From positions 1 to 64,000 of the forward strand of contig JBCCTQ010000009.1 in assembly GCA_039198225.1 (NCBI GenBank): a stretch of 64,000 nt of DNA. The letters run 5' to 3'. Below the pieces are notes generated by a model that ran no database searches, was not told where the DNA came from, and worked only from the letters and a program-made list of their open reading frames with translations. The DNA is from JASJAR01 sp039198225 (lineage in GTDB: Bacteria; Pseudomonadota; Alphaproteobacteria; Rhodobacterales; Rhodobacteraceae). Position numbers and translations under genes: made by a program. Positions 1 to 8,731 of the stretch are shown one piece after another. Within the stretch, counting starts at the first letter, position 1. Each line of letters begins with the position of its first letter.

Positions 1-32
1 AACCTGCCTGAGAAGTAAAGCACAGGTTTTTT
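1..32 (+). terminator. Possible end of an intrinsic terminator from an upstream gene
   Basis: The arms AACCTG (1-6) and CAGGTT (23-28) are complementary and a run of six T follows (27-32). The loop is long (16 bases) and the upstream gene is outside the window, so this could be chance. It would serve a plus-strand gene lying to the left of the window. Confidence 0.25.
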
Positions 33-37
33 ATGCT

Positions 38-86
38 CCGGGCTGCGGCGGAGATCGTTCGGACATGGGCGGACGCCGCGGCCCGG
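38..86. repeat. 13-bp inverted repeat downstream of cobS
   Basis: Bases 38-50 and 74-86 form a 13-bp stem with one G-U pair around a 23-base loop. No T run follows on either strand, so it is not a standard intrinsic terminator. It lies just after the cobS stop on the minus strand and may stabilise or end the cobU-cobT-cobS transcript. The rest of 1-142 shows no gene. Confidence 0.4.
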
Positions 87-142
87 TAGCAGAAACCAAC
101 GCAATCTATTCGTACCGAGCCCCGGGCAAACATTGAGGCGCG

Positions 143-889
143 TTAGCTCAACGCCGCCAAGGCCACCCAACCGGCCGCTTCCGAACTGACTTGGACGGCG
201 CCGGCCACATCCCCTGTCTGCCCCCCGAGGCGACGATGGGCCCGCCAGGCCACCAAGGCCCCGACACCGGCCATGGCAAGACCAGCCATGAGACCCGGCG
301 CTCCGAGAAGAACCAAGAGCACAGCGGCGAGTATTGCGCCTGGGAGCATATCGCCGCCGCCCGTCCCGGCCGCGTCGCGTCCGAGCCCTTCTCCGCGGGC
401 CGATGGAAGGGCCACTAAGACGACCGCCATGGCCACCCGGCTCGCCACGGCAATCGCCAAAAATCCTAGTCCGAAGACCGCCCCCGCTTCGGCGATGCCA
501 CCCACCCCGATGGCAATCGCGAGGATCAGCGCGATCACCCCGAAACTCCCGATCCGGGGATCGGCCATAATCTCAAGGCAATGCTCTTTGTCGCGCCCGC
601 CGCCCAGCCCGTCGGCGAGATCGGCGAGCCCGTCATGGTGGAGCGCCCCGCTGACGAGGACCATCGCGCCGTAGGCCAAAAGGCCCTGGAGCAAACCTTG
701 AAGACCTGTCTTACCAGCGAGCGCAAACACCGCCCAACCGACGCCACCAACGATGAGGCCGGCAAAGGGAAACGCCCAGCGTGCTGCCGCGAGGCTCGGC
801 AAGGGCTCTTCGAGGCGCCCCACAGGCACCCGCGTGAGAAAGAGAAAAGCCAGCCGCGCCTCGTCGACGCGCTGGCGGAGGCCACTCAT
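143..889 (-). CDS. cobS: Adenosylcobinamide-GDP ribazoletransferase CobS (CobV)
   Basis: The 248-aa product matches the integral-membrane cobalamin synthase that joins adenosylcobinamide-GDP to alpha-ribazole (or its phosphate), the last assembly step of adenosylcobalamin. The N-terminus has the family's FLTRVPVG segment, the HHDGLADLADGLGG stretch (near residues 84-97) is the conserved acidic substrate/metal site, and several hydrophobic helices follow. Length is normal. Its ATG overlaps the cobT stop by four bases (ATGA), which suggests translational coupling. It is the last gene of cobU-cobT-cobS. Family assignment is secure; activity is inferred from homology. Confidence 0.95.
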   Translation of the reverse strand: MSGLRQRVDEARLAFLFLTRVPVGRLEEPLPSLAAARWAFPFAGLIVGGVGWAVFALAGKTGLQGLLQGLLAYGAMVLVSGALHHDGLADLADGLGGGRDKEHCLEIMADPRIGSFGVIALILAIAIGVGGIAEAGAVFGLGFLAIAVASRVAMAVVLVALPSARGEGLGRDAAGTGGGDMLPGAILAAVLLVLLGAPGLMAGLAMAGVGALVAWRAHRRLGGQTGDVAGAVQVSSEAAGWVALAALS

Positions 890-1902
890 GGCCCCGACAC
901 CCCCGCCTCGGCAAAGGTCGCCATCCCGTTATGGCAGGCAAGGGCTGCGCGCACGATCGACAGCGCAAGAGCCGCCCCCGACCCTTCGCCGAGCGCCATA
1001 TCGAGGGTCAGGATCGCGGGCTTCCCGAGTTTATCGAGCATCCGCCCATGGCCGGGCTCGCGGCTTTGGTGGCCGATAAGGCAATGGTCCAAGAGCCCTG
1101 GATCGACCCCGTGGACCGGGAGCACCGCTGCAGTCGCGATGAAACCGTCGAGGATCACCGGGATCCGATTGGCCCGGGCTTCGAGAACCGCCCCCGCAAT
1201 GGCCGCCTGTTCGCGCCCTCCAAAGGCTGTGAATAGGGCAAGTCCAGACGCGCCCTTGTGGCGTCCAAGCCCCGCTTCGACGGCCCGGGCCTTGCGCGAC
1301 ACCCCGTCGGCATCGAGCCCGGTCCCCGGCCCCGTCCAATCCGCCGCTGGACCTCCGAAACGTCCGGCTGCCAGGGCCGCGGCCACGGTGGAATTGCCGA
1401 TCCCCATCTCGCCGAGGATGAGGATGTCGGCTTCGGGATCGACCGCCCCGGCCCCTGCGGCCATGGCCTTGAGAACCTCCGTCTCCGCCATCGCCGGACC
1501 TTCTGTGAAATCAACCGTTGGCCGGTCAAGATCGAGGGCAATAACCGACAGATCCGCCCCGGCCGCCTTGCAAAGCTGGTTGATCGCCGCGCCACCGGCG
1601 TTGAAATTGGCCACCATTTGGGCCGTGACCTCTTGGGGAAAGGGGTTCACCCCTTGGGCGCAGATCCCATGGTTCCCGGCAAAGACCAAGGCCTGGGCCC
1701 GGGTGATCTCGGGCCGGGCACTTGCCTGCCAGGACGCCATAAAGCCCGCGATCCGCTCCAACTCGCCCAGCGACCCGGGCGGTTTTGTCAACTCCAATTG
1801 ACGTTTCTCAGCGGCCAATCGCGCGGCCTCATCCGGCCCAGGCAATTGTGAGCTTCGGGACAGAAGCTCTTGAAAAGTAGTTACATTGTCAAAGATCGTC
1901 AT
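886..1902 (-). CDS. cobT: Nicotinate-nucleotide--dimethylbenzimidazole phosphoribosyltransferase CobT
   Basis: The 338-aa protein matches CobT (CobU in the Pseudomonas/Rhodobacter naming), which makes alpha-ribazole phosphate from dimethylbenzimidazole and nicotinate mononucleotide. Visible family features are the N-terminal TKPPGSLGELE segment, the central GEMGIGNST stretch, and the C-terminal MALGEGSGAAL segment, whose glutamate corresponds to the catalytic base of the family. Length is typical. The first 14 bases overlap the end of cobU and the end overlaps cobS by four bases, so the three genes form one tight operon. Confidence 0.95.
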   Translation of the reverse strand: MTIFDNVTTFQELLSRSSQLPGPDEAARLAAEKRQLELTKPPGSLGELERIAGFMASWQASARPEITRAQALVFAGNHGICAQGVNPFPQEVTAQMVANFNAGGAAINQLCKAAGADLSVIALDLDRPTVDFTEGPAMAETEVLKAMAAGAGAVDPEADILILGEMGIGNSTVAAALAAGRFGGPAADWTGPGTGLDADGVSRKARAVEAGLGRHKGASGLALFTAFGGREQAAIAGAVLEARANRIPVILDGFIATAAVLPVHGVDPGLLDHCLIGHQSREPGHGRMLDKLGKPAILTLDMALGEGSGAALALSIVRAALACHNGMATFAEAGVSGP

Positions 1903-2410
1903 TCGGCTTGATCCGTATTGCCTGGCCCGCCACGGTCAAGAACACCGCCTCGACAGCCTCGGCCACCCGTTGGTTGAGCCAACCCGCCGCATCCCGGAAC
2001 TCTCGAGCCAGCGCGTTTTCGGGGACGATCCCGCCCCCCACTTCATTGGTCACAAAGATCACCGGCGCCCGCTGGGCCGGGATCGCCTGGGCCAGCTCTT
2101 CACCGGCCTTTTGCCAATCCTCGCCGTCGAGCATGAGGTTTGTCAGCCAAAACGTGAGGCAGTCGACAAGCCGCGGTGGCCCCCCGTCGCTTGCGCTGAG
2201 AGCCGCTAAGAGATCGCGCGGCGCGTGGAGGTCCTCCCAATCCGGCCCACGGCGCGCCCGGTGGGCCGCGATCCGTGCTTCCATCTCGGCGTCACCCGCT
2301 TCAGCCGTCGCGATATAGATCGCCTGTCCCGTCATCCGGAGCGCCAAACGCTCGGCCAAAACGGACTTTCCCGACCGCGCCCCCCCGGTGATCAAGATCG
2401 ACTTTTCCAT
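1889..2410 (-). CDS. cobU: Bifunctional adenosylcobinamide kinase/guanylyltransferase CobU (CobP)
   Basis: The 173-aa product phosphorylates adenosylcobinamide and then transfers GMP to it. The P-loop GGARSGKS is at residues 9-16 and the family signature VTNEVGGGIVP lies in the C-terminal half. The same frame stays open upstream to 3223, but that part is antisense to the cobC gene and has no similarity to the family. The ATG at 2410 gives the normal CobU/CobP length and places the P-loop at the N-terminus, as expected. First gene of the minus-strand cob operon. Confidence 0.94.
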   Translation of the reverse strand: MEKSILITGGARSGKSVLAERLALRMTGQAIYIATAEAGDAEMEARIAAHRARRGPDWEDLHAPRDLLAALSASDGGPPRLVDCLTFWLTNLMLDGEDWQKAGEELAQAIPAQRAPVIFVTNEVGGGIVPENALAREFRDAAGWLNQRVAEAVEAVFLTVAGQAIRIKPNDDL

Positions 2411-2470
2411 GGCGACGTGAAAAGCAGGTTTCGGTGGAAATGAAAATCGGGAACCGGGTCGGGCGGCAGA

Positions 2471-3049
2471 ATGGAAGAGACCGGGGAGCTTTTCTTGATC
2501 CGCCACGCTCCGGTGGCCGAGCCCGGTCGCCTTTACGGGCGGACGGATGTGGACGCTGAGCTTGACCCAGATGCGATCGCGCCCTTGGCAGCCCGGCTTC
2601 AAGATGTGGCCGTGATCCTGACAAGCCCCGCCCAACGCTGCCGCCAGACGGCCGAGGCGCTTTGGCCCGAGCGGATTGGGATCGCCGCCGATGACAGGCT
2701 TTGGGAACAAGATTTCGGCGCCCATGACGGCATGGCCTATGCCGACCTGCCCGACCTCGGACCCCTCTCGAAACAGGAATTGGCCGATTATGCCCCGCCG
2801 GAGGGCGAGAGTTTCCGGGACGTCATTGCCCGGGTGACACCGGCGATTGAGGCGGCCTGCCAGGTCGCCGTTGGGCAGAAAATGGCCCTTGTGGTCCATG
2901 CCGGTGTGATCCGCGCGGTCCTTGGCCTCACCTTGGGCCACGGACCGGCGGCCCTTGCTTTTGACATCGCCCCGCTTTCCCTGTCCCGGTTCCGGTTCAC
3001 CCGCTCCGGGCCCTCGGCCATTCATTCCGTGGGCGAGATCTTTCGGTGA
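2471..3049 (+). CDS. cobC: Histidine phosphatase family protein, probable alpha-ribazole phosphatase
   Basis: This 192-aa protein belongs to the phosphoglycerate mutase-like histidine phosphatases. The catalytic RHA motif is at residues 11-13 and the second histidine lies in the VVHAGVIR segment near residue 140. CobC-type members remove the phosphate from alpha-ribazole phosphate (or from cobalamin phosphate). That role is inferred from its position: it is divergent from cobU by 60 bases and its stop overlaps the cbiB start by four bases (GTGA). The family also contains enzymes of other specificity, so the exact substrate is less certain than the fold. Confidence 0.85.
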   Translation: MEETGELFLIRHAPVAEPGRLYGRTDVDAELDPDAIAPLAARLQDVAVILTSPAQRCRQTAEALWPERIGIAADDRLWEQDFGAHDGMAYADLPDLGPLSKQELADYAPPEGESFRDVIARVTPAIEAACQVAVGQKMALVVHAGVIRAVLGLTLGHGPAALAFDIAPLSLSRFRFTRSGPSAIHSVGEIFR

Positions 3050-3996
3050 GTGCGGTCGGCGGATTTGCCGGGGCGATGCTGATCGGGCTTTGCCTTGATC
3101 TTTTCGTCGGGTGGCCAGACTGGCTTTACCGGCGGATCGGGCACCCGGTCTCCTGGATCGGCCAGCTGATCGACCTCTTCGACCGGCGCTGGAACCGCGG
3201 GCCCCGAAGGAACCGGATTGCAATGGGCGCAGCGGTGACGGCCATAGTCAGTCTCGCCGCCGCCCTTCCCGCATTGGCCCTCGAACTCGCCCTCCCTAGC
3301 AGCCCTTGGGGCATGGTCCTCGCCGGAATAGTCGCCTGGCCCTGGCTCGCGGCCCGCTCGCTCCACGACCATGTGACCGCCGTGGCCCTCCCCCTAAGCG
3401 ACGGCCAGCTTAACCGGGCGCGGGTGGCGGTGGCCCATATCGTCGGTCGCGATCCGACTGCCCTTGACGGGCCAGCCATCGCGAGGGCTGCCGCCGAAAG
3501 CCTTGCCGAAAACACGTCCGATGGGGTCATTGCACCGCTCTTTTGGGGCGCTGTGGCCGGGCTTCCTGGCCTTGTGGCCTACAAAGCCATCAACACGCTC
3601 GATTCGATGATCGGCCACCGGAGCGAGGCATACGAGGCCTTTGGGAAAGCCGCGGCCCGGCTCGACGATCTGGTCAATTGGCTGCCCGCACGGCTGACGG
3701 CGCTGTTGATTGCTCTGGCCTCGGGCCCGAAGGCCGGGGCGGCGCTGAAGACGATGGGCGCCGATGCCCGCCATCACCGGTCGCCCAATGCCGGCTGGCC
3801 CGAGGCCGCCATGGCCGGAGCCCTGGGGATCCGGCTGTCAGGCCCCAGGGTTTACGGCGACATGATAAGCCAAGAGCCCTGGATCAACGGCGCATCGCCC
3901 GATCCGGGTCCTTTGACCCTTGCCGATTGCCTCGCCCTTTACCGTCGAACGGTCGGCCTCACTGCGTTGGCGCTCTTCGCCCTCGCCTTTCTCTAG
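3046..3996 (+). CDS. cbiB: Adenosylcobinamide-phosphate synthase CbiB (CobD)
   Basis: The 316-aa integral-membrane protein matches CbiB/CobD, which attaches the aminopropanol (phosphate) arm to adenosylcobyric acid. The segments RIGHPVSWIGQLID near residue 30, AESLAENTSDGVIAPLFW near 150 and YKAINTLDSMIGHR near 180 are family hallmarks, and hydrophobic helices lie at both ends. Translation starts at a GTG overlapping the cobC stop. With cobC it forms the plus-strand half of the cobalamin region. No cobalamin riboswitch is visible in the 60-base divergent gap. Confidence 0.94.
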   Translation: MSAVGGFAGAMLIGLCLDLFVGWPDWLYRRIGHPVSWIGQLIDLFDRRWNRGPRRNRIAMGAAVTAIVSLAAALPALALELALPSSPWGMVLAGIVAWPWLAARSLHDHVTAVALPLSDGQLNRARVAVAHIVGRDPTALDGPAIARAAAESLAENTSDGVIAPLFWGAVAGLPGLVAYKAINTLDSMIGHRSEAYEAFGKAAARLDDLVNWLPARLTALLIALASGPKAGAALKTMGADARHHRSPNAGWPEAAMAGALGIRLSGPRVYGDMISQEPWINGASPDPGPLTLADCLALYRRTVGLTALALFALAFL

Positions 3997-4075
3997 ACGC
4001 GCCCCTTTGCCGCCCCTGGGGCAAATCAGGCGAATTTCATTTGGTCGGTTCTCCGAGCGGTGGCAGTCTCGCGCC

Positions 4076-4882
4076 ATGCGTTGGCTCAAAGCACTATTCG
4101 CATCTCTTTGCGCAGCCCTTCTCGCATGCGGCGCCGCGGCACAGGAAAACGCAATCGAAGTCGATGTGGAACTCGCCCTCCTGGTCGATGTCTCACGCTC
4201 GATGCGCCCCAACGAGCTCGACATCCAACGCCGGGGCTATATCGAGGCGCTGAAAAGCCCCGAGGTGATCAATGCGATCGGATCGGGGCTCCTCGGACGG
4301 GTGGCAATCACCTATGTCGAATGGTCAGGCTTTGGCAGCGCCGACGTCTTGGTCGAGTGGACCCTCATCGACAGCCCGGAAGCGGCCCATGCTTTCGCCG
4401 ATCTCCTCGGCAATCGGCACCGGGGCTCGGGCGGGCGCACATCGATCTCGAACGCGATCGAGATCGGCGCCGAGAGCATCGCCGAGAACCGCTTTAATGG
4501 CCTTCGAAAGATCATCGACATATCGGGTGACGGGCCGAACAATTCCGGACGCTACGTGGATACGGCCCGCGACAAAGCTATGGCGGCGGGGATCGTGATC
4601 AATGGCCTGCCCTTGATGACCCGGGACGGTTTAGGCACGCCGTGGCATCTCGAAGATCTCGACGCCTATTACCGGGCTTGTGTCATCGGCGGGCCGGGAT
4701 CTTTTGCGATGCCGGTGCTCGATTGGGCGGAGTTTGCCTTGGCGGTCCGGCGGAAGATCGTTCTCGAATTGGTGGATGCGGGCGACGCCGTTTGGCCCGC
4801 TCCGCCCCCGGCGCCCAGCTATGATTGCCAGATCGGCGAGAAACTCTGGGAAGAGTTCCGCCGGAGCTTTGAATTGCCTTGA
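4076..4882 (+). CDS. Secreted DUF1194 / von Willebrand factor A-like protein
   Basis: The chosen ATG gives a 268-aa protein with a Sec signal peptide (MRWLKALFASLC..., likely cut near residue 22). Next comes a VWA-like domain opening with LALLVDVSRSM, whose DxSxS is the metal (MIDAS) motif, and a later ISGDGPNNSG segment. This fits DUF1194, a periplasmic family of unknown function common in alphaproteobacteria. The frame is open upstream to 3920, but the signal peptide decides the start. It stands alone, convergent with the AlkD-like gene. It probably binds a partner protein in a metal-dependent way; the partner is unknown. Confidence 0.8.
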   Translation: MRWLKALFASLCAALLACGAAAQENAIEVDVELALLVDVSRSMRPNELDIQRRGYIEALKSPEVINAIGSGLLGRVAITYVEWSGFGSADVLVEWTLIDSPEAAHAFADLLGNRHRGSGGRTSISNAIEIGAESIAENRFNGLRKIIDISGDGPNNSGRYVDTARDKAMAAGIVINGLPLMTRDGLGTPWHLEDLDAYYRACVIGGPGSFAMPVLDWAEFALAVRRKIVLELVDAGDAVWPAPPPAPSYDCQIGEKLWEEFRRSFELP

Positions 4883-4936
4883 AGCGCTGCAAAGCGACCC
4901 GACAGTCTTAGGTCCAAGTCCGAAGACGTCGCCGGC

Positions 4937-5611
4937 CTAGCCTGCTTCCGGCAGTACCGACCCCGCCTTCTCGATGGTCTTTTTCTGGAGCGTATAGGCA
5001 TTGGCCGCCAGGAACACCGACAGGGCTTCAGGGTCGCGTTTCCCCGCCTCCCGCAACCATGAGCCAAGCGCAATCTGAACGTAAGGATGGGGGTCGTCGG
5101 CCAAAAGATCGGCGATCCGAAAGGTCTCTTCGGTCTCTCCGCGCTTGAGAAAGGCGTAGGTTGCTACAATGGCACTCCGCCGCGCGGCTGGGAGCTCGGA
5201 TGCGGCCAGATCATCAAGGGGCGCCCGGTCACGGGTCAAAAGCCATTCGCCCAACACAAACGGTGCGGCGCGGTCCACATGGTCCCAATTGTCGATCCGG
5301 TCATGGCGGTCGATATAGAGCCGAAACATCGCCTCGCGGATGTCATCGGGGGTGGATTTAAGCCGCGCCTTGGCATCGAGAATAGACACCGCCACCATTC
5401 GGACCTCGTAGTGGACGTCGTCGAGCAGCCGCGAGACCTCGCTCAACTCCAGGCCGCGATGGGCCTTGGCCACGGGAAAAACCTTGGGCATGCGAACCCC
5501 GAGGATCCGCGTATCGGGGTCGCCGCCGGTATAGAACCGGCCCACATCCTCGGCATCCCCCGGCGCGCGTTGGGCTTTGAGATCCTTTATCACGTCCCCG
5601 GCCCGCGCCAT
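4937..5611 (-). CDS. DNA alkylation repair protein, AlkD-like HEAT-repeat glycosylase
   Basis: The 224-aa protein resembles the AlkC/AlkD alkylbase DNA glycosylases, which are built of ALK/HEAT-type helical repeats. Recognisable segments are GVRMPKVFPVAK, HYEVRMVAV and the WDHVDRAAPFVLGEWL region (around residues 110-130), which contains the family's aromatic and acidic pocket residues. It would remove cationic alkylated bases such as 7-methylguanine. It begins two bases after the DUF2927 gene stop and is the last member of a five-gene minus-strand unit with XpaC and TelA. Substrate range cannot be read from sequence. Confidence 0.82.
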   Translation of the reverse strand: MARAGDVIKDLKAQRAPGDAEDVGRFYTGGDPDTRILGVRMPKVFPVAKAHRGLELSEVSRLLDDVHYEVRMVAVSILDAKARLKSTPDDIREAMFRLYIDRHDRIDNWDHVDRAAPFVLGEWLLTRDRAPLDDLAASELPAARRSAIVATYAFLKRGETEETFRIADLLADDPHPYVQIALGSWLREAGKRDPEALSVFLAANAYTLQKKTIEKAGSVLPEAG

Positions 5612-5613
5612 CC

Positions 5614-6561
5614 TTAGCTCGGTCCCCGGGACGGCTCACCAGTGATCTCGGCGGCGATCTTTTCGACAATGGGGGCGGCTTGCGCAGCGGTCATGCCCGG
5701 ACGCAGGCGGTCGTCATAGAGTATGGTGAGCATCGCTTCGTCCTGTTCGGTCAGGAGCGCGAATTCCTCGCTGTCATTGAAGATTGATGGCCGGGCCGCG
5801 GGGCTGTCATTGGCCAGGCCCAAGCCTTGGGCGATCTCCTCGTGAAGACAAGAAAGGCGCAGCATATCCGGATGCTCGCCCCGCACCACGGCGACCGCCC
5901 CGTTATAGGTCCCGGTATTGACCGGTGCTGTGGCCAGAACCGCGCAATAGGTCGTCCGAGGCAAGGTGGTGATCGCTTGCACTTCGCCCTCGGTCAGCCG
6001 CGGCAACAATTCGAGGAGCCGCGGCCCGAGGGCGCGGAGCTCGTCCTGATTGACCACAAACACCGTGAAGTTCCCAGGCCCGGACACGAAGCTGATCGGG
6101 TGGCCCGTCGCCGTGGCCAGGCGTCCGGTGAGACGGCGAACCGCGTCGGTGTCTTCAAGCCGTTTGACCGGCGAGACGGTTTCGCCAAACTCGAGCGCCA
6201 CCCGCACGGGCATTTCCCAACGCCGGATCTGGGAGGCAGTCTCTTGTTTTATGATCACCTCGCCCAGGGCGTCGTACTCGTCGAAGGTCGCGATCTGGAT
6301 AAAATTGCGGGTGAGATCATCGGCATCCCAAGGCGCATCCACCCCGCCCCGGTCGGTCCGCAAAAACTCCTGGGAGAGGAGACTGGCCTCAACCTTAGTG
6401 TAGTAGCGCTCTAGAGCGAGGCTTTCAGGCGATCGCGGGGGGATTTCGGGCGCGGGTCGCGGTGGGGGCGGTGGTGGCTCAAAGCGCTCGGGCGCGAAAA
6501 GATCGCAGCCCGAGAGCAATCCGGTCAGGAGCCCGGCGAGAAGGACACCCCGCCGCCCCAC
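5614..6561 (-). CDS. DUF2927 domain lipoprotein
   Basis: The 315-aa product starts with a lipoprotein signal ending in the lipobox LLSGC (cysteine at residue 19), followed by a proline-rich linker and a DUF2927-like domain. The region near LSCLHEEIAQGLGLAND resembles a zincin-like HE helix (HEEIAQ), but a full HExxH motif is absent. Function is unknown; it is likely anchored in a membrane facing the periplasm. The stop of telA and this start are one base apart, so it is almost certainly co-transcribed with telA and the AlkD-like gene. Confidence 0.75.
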   Translation of the reverse strand: MGRRGVLLAGLLTGLLSGCDLFAPERFEPPPPPPRPAPEIPPRSPESLALERYYTKVEASLLSQEFLRTDRGGVDAPWDADDLTRNFIQIATFDEYDALGEVIIKQETASQIRRWEMPVRVALEFGETVSPVKRLEDTDAVRRLTGRLATATGHPISFVSGPGNFTVFVVNQDELRALGPRLLELLPRLTEGEVQAITTLPRTTYCAVLATAPVNTGTYNGAVAVVRGEHPDMLRLSCLHEEIAQGLGLANDSPAARPSIFNDSEEFALLTEQDEAMLTILYDDRLRPGMTAAQAAPIVEKIAAEITGEPSRGPS

Positions 6562-7755
6562 CTAGCCCGGCACCGCCGTACCAGCCGTATCGCCGACCTT
6601 ATCGCCGCGCGATTTGGCCGAGGCGAGGGTTTCTTTGAGCTCCTTCTCCATCTTCTGAAGCTCAACCTCGGCGGCCGCCCGTTTCGCTTTGCCCTCGTCG
6701 GCAATGGCAAGGCTTTCTTCGATGGTCGCCACAAGCTCGGCATTGGCGGATTTGACCGCTTCGATGTCGAACACACCCCGCTCCATTTCTTCGCGGATCG
6801 CCTTGTTGGCCGAGCGGAGGTTCTTGGCGTTGGCCTCAAGAAGTTCATTGGTCAGGTCATTGGCATCGCGCACCGCCGCGGCCGCTTCGGACGAGCGCTG
6901 GATCGTCACGGCCTGTGCCAGTTGCGTCTCCCACAGAGGCACGGTGTTCACGAGGGTCGAGTTGATCTTGGTAACGAGCGATTTGTCGTTTTCCTGAACC
7001 AGCCGGATCGAAGGGAGCGACTGCATGGTCACCTGACGGGTGAGCTTCAGGTCATGGACCCGGCGTTCAAGGTCGTCCCGCGCTGAACGGAGGTCGCGAA
7101 GCTCTTGAGCTTTCATCACCGCCTGATCCTCGGGGGCCGCATTCACTTCGGCTTCCTTGGCCGGGATATCATCGGCGTCGAGGCGGCGGAGCTTTTCTTC
7201 CCCGGCGGCGATATAAAGCGCCAGCTCATCGTAGAAATTCAGCGTTTTTTCATAGAGCAAGTCGAGGGACTTAATGTCTTTCAGAAGCTGGTGCTCATGG
7301 GTGAGAAGGTTGTCGGTGATCTTGTCGATCTGGCCTTGGACATCTTCAAAACGCGCCACGAATTTCGCCATAGGTGCGGTGCGCCCGATGAGCTTTTCCC
7401 ACCAGGAGAGCTTCCGGCGCACATCGAGTTCCGAGACCGAAAAGCCCCGAATGGTCGTCACGATGGAGCGGAGCGAATCTCCCGCCGGGCCGACATCCTT
7501 GTTTTTGACGTCTTGCAGCATCGCTTGGCTGATTTCTTGGAGTTCCGCCTGGGCCGCCGATCCAAAGGCCACGATTGAGCCCGTATCGGCCATGTTAAGC
7601 TCGCCAATGCGCTGCTCGATTTCAGCCGCGGTGGGCGCTTCTGCCTCTTGATAGGGCACGAGCGCATTCGATGGTTCCGGGAGGAGTTTCTGGGAAATCT
7701 CCTCTACTTCGGCCAGCGCCTCTTGGGCTTTCTTACGGGTTTCGACGACTGACAT
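6562..7755 (-). CDS. TelA/KlaA-family toxic anion resistance protein
   Basis: The 397-aa, helix-rich protein matches the TelA family, named for tellurite resistance on IncP plasmids. It includes the FSVSELDVRRKLSWWEKLIGRTAPMAKF segment near residues 105-135 and long coiled-coil stretches with a charged C-terminus. It has no membrane segment. In Bacillus, xpaC is followed by a telA homologue (yaaN), and the same pairing occurs here. The biochemical role is unresolved; tellurite resistance itself is not shown. It precedes the DUF2927 lipoprotein gene by one base. Confidence 0.85.
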   Translation of the reverse strand: MSVVETRKKAQEALAEVEEISQKLLPEPSNALVPYQEAEAPTAAEIEQRIGELNMADTGSIVAFGSAAQAELQEISQAMLQDVKNKDVGPAGDSLRSIVTTIRGFSVSELDVRRKLSWWEKLIGRTAPMAKFVARFEDVQGQIDKITDNLLTHEHQLLKDIKSLDLLYEKTLNFYDELALYIAAGEEKLRRLDADDIPAKEAEVNAAPEDQAVMKAQELRDLRSARDDLERRVHDLKLTRQVTMQSLPSIRLVQENDKSLVTKINSTLVNTVPLWETQLAQAVTIQRSSEAAAAVRDANDLTNELLEANAKNLRSANKAIREEMERGVFDIEAVKSANAELVATIEESLAIADEGKAKRAAAEVELQKMEKELKETLASAKSRGDKVGDTAGTAVPG

Positions 7756-7839
7756 AGGGTCCCCTTCTGGTGCTTTAATGTGTGATGCAGCGTGTTTGGC
7801 TAATGAGAAATCGGTGCTCGGCTCATGCGATCTATCGGC

Positions 7840-8730
7840 TCAACTCTCCTCGACATCGACATGGCGCACGCCCTCCCGGGCCAGGCGCTCACGGAGGACT
7901 TCGATTTCGATATCGAGGCCGGATTTATCGTCGAGGAGCAGTTTTTCGGTCCGCTGGGCGAAAGAGTTTTCGAGATCGTCCAACAGCGCGAGGTAATCGG
8001 CCTTGGCTTCGGCGTTGCGGGACTGGGCGTAAAGATCGGCAAATCGGACCGTCGCGTCTTTTGCCCCCAAAAGATACACCCCGAGATACCGCCGCGCGGC
8101 TACGAGATCGCGGGGCTCGTTCTCGACTCCGCGAAACATCTTCCGAGCCGTGGCTTGGAAGCCTTCCACCCGCCGTTCAATGGCCGGATCCCGGGCGCGC
8201 TTGATCGCGTCCGACATGGCCGCGAGATGACCCTCGGCCTGGTCAACCGCCTTGGCCACCCGGTCGGACTGCAAAGGGTCGATCCCTTCCGCACCCTTGT
8301 CCGACATCGGGTCGAGCCCGAAGGCGAAGAAATGGAGACCTGCGCCGAAGATCCCGAAGATCGCCCCTTCGGTGAAGCCGAACCCGGCGACCCCGGCTAG
8401 TACAAGGCCGAGCCCGGTGAGCACTGCGCCGAAGCCTTTCCGGGGGATCGCGGGCCGTTTGGCGATTTTCCGCGCTTCATAGGCTTCTTCGGCCTTCAAA
8501 CCTTCCCGGGTGAGCCAGGCGGCAAGCATCAGGATCGCCCAGGCCCCAAGATATTGGCCCAAAACGATCGGTTCGGAAAAGAATGCTTTGATGATCAGAG
8601 GCGACGGCGCAATGAAAAGGAGATTGGCCCGAAAGCCCGCTTTCGTCCGCCGTGCGGCGTCGAACGGGCCGGGGCTGGCGCTTCGCGTGGCGCCGTCGGG
8701 GCTGTATTTCCCACCAAACCTCTCGGCCAT
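7840..8730 (-). CDS. XpaC-like protein (5-bromo-4-chloroindolyl phosphate hydrolysis family)
   Basis: The 296-aa product has two hydrophobic helices in its first half (near IIKAFFSEPIVLGQYLGAWAILMLAAWL and GFGAVLTGLGLVLAGVAGFGF) and a long helical cytoplasmic C-terminal half. This architecture matches XpaC. The ATG at 8730 directly follows the stop of the upstream small gene (TGA-C-ATG); a GTG at 8739 would add three residues. The family name comes from a colony phenotype, and the true activity is unknown. It is followed by telA after an 84-base gap without an obvious terminator, which fits the conserved XpaC-TelA pairing. Confidence 0.75.
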   Translation of the reverse strand: MAERFGGKYSPDGATRSASPGPFDAARRTKAGFRANLLFIAPSPLIIKAFFSEPIVLGQYLGAWAILMLAAWLTREGLKAEEAYEARKIAKRPAIPRKGFGAVLTGLGLVLAGVAGFGFTEGAIFGIFGAGLHFFAFGLDPMSDKGAEGIDPLQSDRVAKAVDQAEGHLAAMSDAIKRARDPAIERRVEGFQATARKMFRGVENEPRDLVAARRYLGVYLLGAKDATVRFADLYAQSRNAEAKADYLALLDDLENSFAQRTEKLLLDDKSGLDIEIEVLRERLAREGVRHVDVEES

Positions 8731-8731
8731 G

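Noticed and set aside
581..1801. 406-codon plus-strand ORF opposite cobS/cobT
   Set aside because: It is an antisense shadow caused by GC-rich codon bias; its sequence is low-complexity, rich in Ala, Pro, Ser and Arg, and the minus-strand genes are clear family members.
2411..2470. Cobalamin riboswitch between cobU and cobC
   Set aside because: Only 60 bases are available and the conserved B12-box and core elements are not visible.
2411..3223. N-terminal extension of the CobU frame
   Set aside because: The extension is antisense to cobC and has no CobU-family similarity; the P-loop protein starts at 2410.
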